The position numbers and the translations under genes are program-made. Below, in pieces: positions 1 through 6,100 of a stretch of 64,000 nt of DNA. The notes under the pieces were generated by a model that saw nothing but the letters and a program-made list of their open reading frames with translations, searched no databases and was not told where the DNA came from. Position 1 is the first letter of the stretch; each line of letters opens with the position of its first letter. Origin of the DNA: Clostridiales bacterium (GTDB lineage Bacteria > Bacillota > Clostridia > Peptostreptococcales > Anaerovoracaceae); contig CP042469.1 of the NCBI GenBank assembly GCA_015243575.1, positions 3,128,929 through 3,192,928 on the forward strand. The letters run 5' to 3'.

Positions 1-1669
1 GCAGCGGCATATCCTGCGGCAAATACAGCAGGGCATGGTTCGGGTAATCAAAGGGAGATGCCTTGCTGGTTTCAAAAATACGGCGTTTCTCTGCCAGTAT
101 AATCCCGCTGTTTCGCTTGAAATGCGAAAAATCTCCCCCCACAGAGAGCGTGCCGGAGGTCAGGATATAAGGAATTTCTTCCTGCCAAATATCCTCCGAT
201 AATAGGAAATCAAGCTGCTTTGGCAGGGCGCAGACCCGGTAGGCCGTTGCCCCGGTTATTTCCAGCCAAAGAATAGAATTGGCATGATGAAACAGGATGG
301 ATAGCTTGGTTTCCTGCTGCTCCATGCGATTCACCAACCGGTCATACCGATCCCTTTTCTCACGGGCGGTCGTATAAAAAAGCACCGACAGCCTGCGCAG
401 CACAACCATCAGTGTTTTCAAAGCTCGTATGCAGTTTAAGTCAATCTGTACGGCATAGCAGTTTTTATCATAGCTTGTGCCTGCGGCATACCGCAGGGCT
501 TCAAAGAGCAGGGCATTTTGTTCCTGCATGGTTTCACACAGTCTGACGATCTCGGCCTTATCGGGATTGCCTGAACCTATGGCATGGTAAATGCTTGCCA
601 CCAGTCGTTCCAGCTCCACGTTTTCCATTGTCATACCGTACATCTGCCTTGCGGCATCAAGGAGCTTGTGCGCCTCGTCAAAAATCACCACGCCACGGGG
701 AGGGAACAAGGACCTTCTCCCATTCTTCCTGCCAAGGACATCCGCCAGCACAAGGTTGTGGTTGGCAATCTGAAAGTCATAGCCAAGGGACTGTGCCTTT
801 CGGATAAAGTCACGGTATCGGCAGACAGAGGACAACGGGCAGTTCAGATGGCAGCGCTCCACATTGATGCAGGATTTCACATAGTCCGTTAATGGGAGCT
901 TATCCAAATCAAGGGGGCAGGCTCCGGTAAAAAGCCCGGTCAGGACAGAAAGCAGCTCCTTGTCCTCATGGCGGTCATTGTGTGCAATGGAGGAACGATA
1001 CCCCTTTACCCGGCTGTCGCAGGCATAATGGGACTTCCCCTTGCGAACCACAAAGGACAGGGGCTTGTCAATGATGCGGTGTTCCATCAGAATATCGGAA
1101 ATTTGAGGGATATATTCTTCTGTCAGTGCCTTTTGCAGAGCAATGGTGGAAGTAGAGATAATGGTCGGCAGTTTATTGTTGCTGAACAGGTTGTGGACCG
1201 TTACGGCCAGGATGTAGGCATGGGTTTTGCCTGTACCCACCTCGGCCTCGCAGAGCGCCAGCCTATTTTCCTGTAAAGACTCCAGCATTTCCAATGCAAG
1301 CGCCGCCTGATTTTCCCGAAAGTCCATACCATGTTCCGGCAGGATGTTTGAAAAAATGTGTGCCAGAAGATTTTTTGCTCTCGCAACAGGCTTGATGGAA
1401 AAGGTATTTTCCGGTTCCGATCCTGCCTGTGAAAGCATTTTTTCCATCGCCTTTTGGTATCCGCTTTCATTCAGCGGTGCCGCTTTGGAAAAGAGTCGCT
1501 TTGCCTTTAAGGTGGTAAGTTCCACCATGCGGTAGCTGTATGTTTTTCCGGTGTAGTATTCTAAAAGCACACAATTTTCGGCTGTCAGCACAATGCGTTC
1601 CTCTTGCCGGATTAAGCCTGCTTCATAAATCTTATTTTGAATATCTGCCATATAGACAGGTTGATTCAT
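1..1669 (-). CDS. DinG/Rad3-type DNA helicase, partial (runs off left edge)
   Basis: Superfamily 2 DNA helicase of the XPD/DinG type, probably a 5'-3' ATP-dependent helicase. The reading frame on the minus strand opens with MNQPVYMADIQNKI and stays open to the window edge, so the C-terminal helicase half is missing. Visible motifs: Walker A EVGTGKTHAY near residue 145, the DEAH box VVIFDEAHKLLDAARQ, and a four-cysteine cluster between them (YACDSR, then CINVERCHLNCPLSSVC) expected to hold a [4Fe-4S] cluster. The start at 1669 follows an AAGGAGG site. This helicase type is common in Firmicutes conjugative elements, and the neighbouring sigma-like gene fits that setting. Chromosomal dinG is the alternative. 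Confidence 0.85.
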   Translation of the reverse strand, partial: MNQPVYMADIQNKIYEAGLIRQEERIVLTAENCVLLEYYTGKTYSYRMVELTTLKAKRLFSKAAPLNESGYQKAMEKMLSQAGSEPENTFSIKPVARAKNLLAHIFSNILPEHGMDFRENQAALALEMLESLQENRLALCEAEVGTGKTHAYILAVTVHNLFSNNKLPTIISTSTIALQKALTEEYIPQISDILMEHRIIDKPLSFVVRKGKSHYACDSRVKGYRSSIAHNDRHEDKELLSVLTGLFTGACPLDLDKLPLTDYVKSCINVERCHLNCPLSSVCRYRDFIRKAQSLGYDFQIANHNLVLADVLGRKNGRRSLFPPRGVVIFDEAHKLLDAARQMYGMTMENVELERLVASIYHAIGSGNPDKAEIVRLCETMQEQNALLFEALRYAAGTSYDKNCYAVQIDLNCIRALKTLMVVLRRLSVLFYTTAREKRDRYDRLVNRMEQQETKLSILFHHANSILWLEITGATAYRVCALPKQLDFLLSEDIWQEEIPYILTSGTLSVGGDFSHFKRNSGIILAEKRRIFETSKASPFDYPNHALLYLPQDMPL

Positions 1670-1699
1670 ATCGTTTTGCCTCCTTTGCTTGCCTAAAGG

Positions 1700-2130
1700 A
1701 GCGACACAAGAATGCGGCGGAATCAGGAAAGAGGTTGAAAGTTTGATGACTCAAAAAACCTGTTCCGCCGCATGGTTTCTATCGCTCCGATAGAGCACGA
1801 TAGATTTTTATATCAAAGCAAAGGTGTGACAGGCGATCCGGCTGGTGTTGCCGGACTCCATAAAAGCCGCCCCTCGTTCTATCTCAAACGAGGGTGATGC
1901 GTTTTCCCGGCCGTCTGCCGGGCTACTCAATGCGGTGAAGCGTTCAAAGTAGAAGTACCATGATAACCGACAGGGATCGTCGCAATCCGTCCCACCACAG
2001 GACGTAACTGCCGCAGACATAATCGCTCGGAGGGCATTGCCCTCGTCTTGGCGTGTCCCGGCGTGTCGCTCTCCCTGCCGGTGATGTACCCATCACACCC
2101 ATATTCTGTTTTCAATGTTCAGGCGAAAGG
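1700..2130 (-). ncRNA. Stem-loop-rich region, candidate structured RNA or leader
   Basis: No convincing gene lies here, but hairpins are dense. 1712-1722 pairs with 1763-1773 (11 bp, flanked by CAGG/CCTG). 1779-1784 pairs with 1788-1793, 1837-1842 with 1850-1855, 1871-1878 with 1887-1894 (CCCTCGTT/AACGAGGG), 1906-1911 with 1917-1922, and 2030-2034 with 2040-2044 (GAGGG/CCCTC). Strand is inferred from the neighbouring minus-strand genes. Two overlapping minus-strand ORFs of 70 aa (1808-2020) and 62 aa (1927-2115) exist. Their composition (low Lys, many Ser, Arg and Cys) and mutual overlap make an RNA or DNA-level function more likely than protein. It could equally be a decayed gene. Confidence 0.3.
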
Positions 2131-2180
2131 AAATTGGAAAATCCTTTCACCCAATGTCAAAAAAACAGGGGGGTGACACA

Positions 2181-2671
2181 TCATTCATCAAAAAATATTT
2201 TTAGTTTTTTTGAGGACCACTGTAAGCTCATCCAAACCGAATGTTGCTTAACAGACTCCATCCTTGCTATTTGCCGGGTAGACAAGCCTTGGAAGAAATG
2301 CAGAATAAAGCGGCGTCGCTGGATTTCTGTCAATTTTCCACTGTCCAGAAGTCGCTCTGCAGCTTGCATAGCTTTTGTGGTATCGCTTTTATGTATCAAG
2401 TCCAAATCAAGGGGTGGTGCGGCAAGCTGCTCTGTTTCCTCCAGCCCATTGATGCTCACGTCCAAACGGCTTGTCCGATTTTCATGTGTGACTTGCTGAT
2501 GATAAATTTCATCCGACAAGGCTTTCAGTTCCAAAAAGTCTTGTGCTGTCTTGCCGGGGTTCTCTGCAAGGTAGTCCTCCAGTGTGATTTCTACAATACG
2601 GTCTGCAACTTATATACAATGCCCTCGCTGAATTTATTTAGGGCATAATCACTGTCTTTATAATTCTTCAT
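2181..2671 (-). pseudogene. Sigma-70-like factor of mobile elements, frameshifted
   Basis: Sigma-70/region-4-like protein of the kind found in Firmicutes conjugative elements. The start at 2671 (MKNYKDSDYALNKF) has a good GGAGG site, but that frame hits a stop after 26 codons. The downstream frame continues as ADRIVEITLEDYLAENPGKT into the long ORF ending at 2181, which contains the HTH-like segment LTEIQRRRFILHFFQGLSTR followed by QIARME. The two frames join if one base is restored near 2607-2609 (aag-tt-gca where aag-ttN-gca is expected). The result would be about 163 aa. Either the gene is broken or this is a sequencing error. The downstream frame alone could start at MELKAL (2534). Confidence 0.7.
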
Positions 2672-2680
2672 GTTCCTTTT

Positions 2681-2720
2681 CCTCCGATCTGCTTTGCGAA
2701 ATGCGAAAACAGATCGGAGG
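2681..2720 (-). promoter_or_regulatory. Perfect hairpin sequestering the sigma-like gene ribosome binding site
   Basis: CCTCCGATCTG (2681-2691) and CAGATCGGAGG (2710-2720) form an 11-bp perfect inverted repeat with an 18-base loop, ending 9 bases before the ATG at 2671. In the minus-strand transcript the second arm carries the GGAGG of the sigma-like gene, so folding would hide the ribosome binding site. This suggests translational control of the leader or a protein-binding site. Confidence 0.5.
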
Positions 2721-2752
2721 GTGGGGAACGGCAACGTGGGTTGGTCGAAATA

Positions 2753-2854
2753 TTACTACACGACCCCGAATATGGTATAATTTGTAAAACAAATAGGAAA
2801 TTTGTCGAAAAAAATAAGTCAGCACTTCGCCCTTGGCAAAATGCTAACTTTTTT
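2753..2854 (+). other. Possible promoter and terminator of a short plus-strand RNA
   Basis: TTACTA (2753-2758), a 17-base spacer and TATAAT (2776-2781) read as a plus-strand promoter. About 30 bases later AAGTCAGCA (2816-2824) pairs, with one mismatch, with TGCTAACTT (2842-2850), followed by TTTT. A transcript of roughly 65 bases is implied. No ORF fits. The rest of 2721-3026 holds AT-rich sequence in which I see nothing else. Confidence 0.2.
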
Positions 2855-3026
2855 AGGTTTACACTATTAAATTGTAGGTTTGAATTGGGATGCTTATAAA
2901 TTGTTCTTTCTCTATTTACACCCCGAAAAGGGATAAAAGCGGAATATCTTCATATGGATACCTCTCTCGCCATAGCCATAGCGAAAGCCGGTATCACGAA
3001 GTCCAAAGCATCCATTAAAAGCCGCA

Positions 3027-3060
3027 AAAGCCTGCCCTCTGGGTATGAAGGGCAGGCTTT
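3027..3060 (-). terminator. Terminator after the first giant SLH gene
   Basis: AAAGCCTGCCCT (3027-3038) and AGGGCAGGCTTT (3049-3060) form a 12-bp perfect stem with a 10-base loop. On the minus strand it is followed by a short T tract. It lies just after the riboswitch aptamer at 3073-3155. Confidence 0.75.
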
Positions 3061-3072
3061 GCTTAACTGTCA

Positions 3073-3155
3073 GCAGCCAGACTATCATAGCGTCCTAAAA
3101 CACCTTAGACCCTCGGCTTTGCGTCCCAGGCTTTTGCCGGGTTTGCCCATAGCTT
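3073..3155 (-). ncRNA. Cyclic di-GMP-I (GEMM) riboswitch aptamer, copy A, in a 3' UTR
   Basis: On the minus strand this carries the GEMM-I signature in order: GGGCAAACC, then GGGACGCAAAGCC (plus-strand 3115-3127), then GGGTCTAAGG, then a small hairpin GACGCTATGATAGTC and the closing GGCTGC. The aptamer binds cyclic di-GMP in characterised members. It begins about 15 bases after the TAA of the giant SLH gene (3170-3172) and runs into the terminator at 3027-3060, so it sits downstream of a gene, not upstream. The next minus-strand gene is the broken sigma-like gene about 400 bases on. A second copy lies at 18129-18212. Confidence 0.85.
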
Positions 3156-3169
3156 ATTGATTTGTTGTT

Positions 3170-6100
3170 TTACTTCTCTGGTACTCTGAGTACATCGCCG
3201 GGGAGGATGAGAGAAAACCGGCTCTTGTTGTTCAGTCGTTCTAGCTCGCTCATGGGGCAGCCCAGCTTGCGGAATATGCTCCAGAAGCTATCGCCCTTTT
3301 GCACGGTGTAGGTGGTGTACCGCAAATTCTTCGGCACATCCGCTGTCACGCCGTACTGGTCAAAGGTATAGGTCGCCCCGTCGATGTCCTGCTTGCCGGT
3401 GAGGGGTTTGCCATCCTTGAAGTACATCCACTGGCCAGAGTCATTCCTTGTCCAACCTTGCATGGTATCGCTAGAAATCGCCAGCTCTACAAAGCGGCGC
3501 AGCACTGCCGAAACCTCGGCGCGGGTAGCTGTACCCTGTGGATCAAAGAGATTGCCGTTCTTGCCGCTGATCACGCCTGCCATCTGCATCTGCTTTACTG
3601 CATCTTTGGCGTAGGCGCTGGTTCTGGTGCTGTCGGCAAAGGTATTTTCTTCATGGACCTTCGGTAATGTAAAGCCGATGGTCTTGGCATAGTTGCTCAT
3701 AATAACCGCCATCTGCTCACGGGTGATGGACTGATCCGGGGCAAACTTTCCATTTCCAACCCCGTTTACAATATTGTTTTTGCTTGCCCACTCAATGTAG
3801 CCCATGTAGTAAGTGTCGCTTTTCACATCGGTGAAGCTGCTCTTTGCGTAGCTGCTCACATCGGCATTTGCCAGTCGTCCAAGGGCGGTAACCAACATTC
3901 CTCTTGTCATGGCCGTGTTCGGGCTGAAGGTAGTGTTGGAAGTGCCGCTAAACAATCCACGGCTCACCACAAACTCAATATCTTCCTTTGCCCAGTGAGC
4001 CGCAATGTCTGTAAATGCGGTACTCGGCTGCTTGTAGCCGATGCCATAGGTGGAAAAATGGTGGGTGCTGAAGCGCAGTACCTGTTCCACACTGTCATAG
4101 ACCGAGTTTGTGAGCCAGTGTACCTTACCCTTGGCATCCACATAGACCGCCTGCACATTCCCGGCCTTTTCATTTGCGCCGAGGGTATATGGGATGGTTA
4201 CCGATACGCTGCCTGCGCCGAAGCTGCTAACTGCCTTGTCGTTACCGTAGTTCACCTTGAGGTCAAATACCGGGCGGCTGCCAATGGCTTTTTTCGCATC
4301 ACCGGTCAGCTTGCTACTGTCCCCACGGGTGGCGGTGATATTGACATCCGATTTTGCCTGTTTGTTGATTTCCTGCACGGTCGTTAAGTCCATACCGATT
4401 CGGATGTCGGGATTATCCACCACCACAATGGTGTTGACAATTTTCTTCGCAATGATGGTATCCTGCACGGTCTTAGGCAGATTGACCGTAACATGAGAGC
4501 CGGTCTTGCTGCCGGTATCAACACGGAGGATCACCGTGATTCCGTTTTGCTCATTACCGTTTTTCTTGGCATCCGCCAGTGCCTTGTCAAAGGCATCGGT
4601 CACAGTTTTGCCAGTGATGTTCACTGTGATGTTGCCCTTGTCGTCCACAGTGCCGGGAACCTTGATTTCTCCCTGTGTGGGGGAGTTCGGCTTATCCGGT
4701 GCGGGTGGGGTGACGATGACAGGGCTGCTGTTGTCGTTTGAGGAGCTTCCGCCGCCACTTCCAGAGCCACCGCCGCCGGTGTAAGTCCAATGGGCATAGT
4801 AGGTCACATTGGCACTGACGGTTGTGCTTGCGGAGATTTGAGTTCCGCCGCTTGCCGCCGTGTACCAGCCGTCAAAGCTGTAACTGCCGGAACGTGTCGG
4901 TGTCGGGAGTGCCCCTACCGCTGTACCGGGTGCAACCGAGCGCGTTGTTTCACTGACTGTGCCGCCGTTCGGGTTGAAGGTGACGGTGTAGTTCGGAACC
5001 GCCGTTACAGAGAAACTCAGTTCTACCGTAGCATTGGTGCTTTGGTTGGTGCTTACGGTCAGCGTTTCATTATAATTACCCACTGCAAGACCAGCTTTCG
5101 GTGCAACGGTAAAGGTAGCCGTGCCGTTTGCCGCCAGTGTGGTGGTACTGAGTGTGCCGATGGTATAGTTGGTGCTAGTCGGCTGGGTCAGCGTCACGCT
5201 GGAGTTTCCGGTATTTGTGATGGTGACAGTCTGAGCTGCCGGAGCGCTGTAGCCCACTGACAGCGAACCAAAATCCTTGGTGGTCGGATTGGCTGTGATG
5301 GTGTAGGTCGATGCCGCCGTTACAGTAAAGCTCAATTCCACTGTAGTACTGGTACTGTGGTTGGTGCTTACGGTCAGCGTTTCATTATAATTCCCCACTG
5401 CAAGACCGACTTTCGGAGCAACGGTAAAGGTAGCCGTACCGTTTGCCGCCAGTGTTGTGTCGCTGAGTGTGCCGATGGTGTAGTTGGTGCTGGTCGGCTG
5501 GGTCAGCGTCACGCTGGAGTTTCCGGTGTTTGTGATGGTGACAGTCTGTGCTGCCGGGACGCTGTAACCCACTGCTAGTGAACCAAAAGCCTTGCTGGTC
5601 GGATTCGCTGTGATGGTGTAAGTAGGAACCGCCGTCACTGCAAAACTCAATTCCACCGTAGCATTGGTACTGTGGTCGGTGCTTACGGTCAGGGTTTCAT
5701 TGTAATTCCCCATCGCAAGACCGACCTTCGGTGCAACGGTAAAGGTAGCCGTACCGCCTGCCGCCAGTGTTGTGTCGCTAAGTGTTCCGATGGTGTAGTT
5801 GGTGCTGGTAGGCTGGGTCAGCGTTACGTTGGTATTTCCAGTGTTTGTGATGGTCACGGTCTGCGCTGCTGGGGCACTGTAGCCCACTTTCAGCGAACCA
5901 AAATCCTTGCTGGTCGGACTGGCTGTAATGGTGTAGCTGGGCGCAGCGTTTACCGTTAGCGTGGCTAAATTTGAGGTAGCAACAGGCGCTACCGTGCCAC
6001 TGACGATGGCGCGGTATTGATAGCCGCTCATCCCTGCGGTTACCCCGGTGATAGTCAGCGTCGTCGTATTGGCTCCGCTGTATACTCCACCGTTCGTGAT

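Noticed and set aside
1344-1746. Small plus-strand ORFs near the helicase start
   Set aside because: They lie opposite the helicase frame, or cover the hairpin at 1712-1773, and lack ribosome sites.
2954-3160. 68-aa plus-strand ORF
   Set aside because: It runs across the terminator stem and the antisense of the c-di-GMP aptamer; no ribosome site or recognisable domain.
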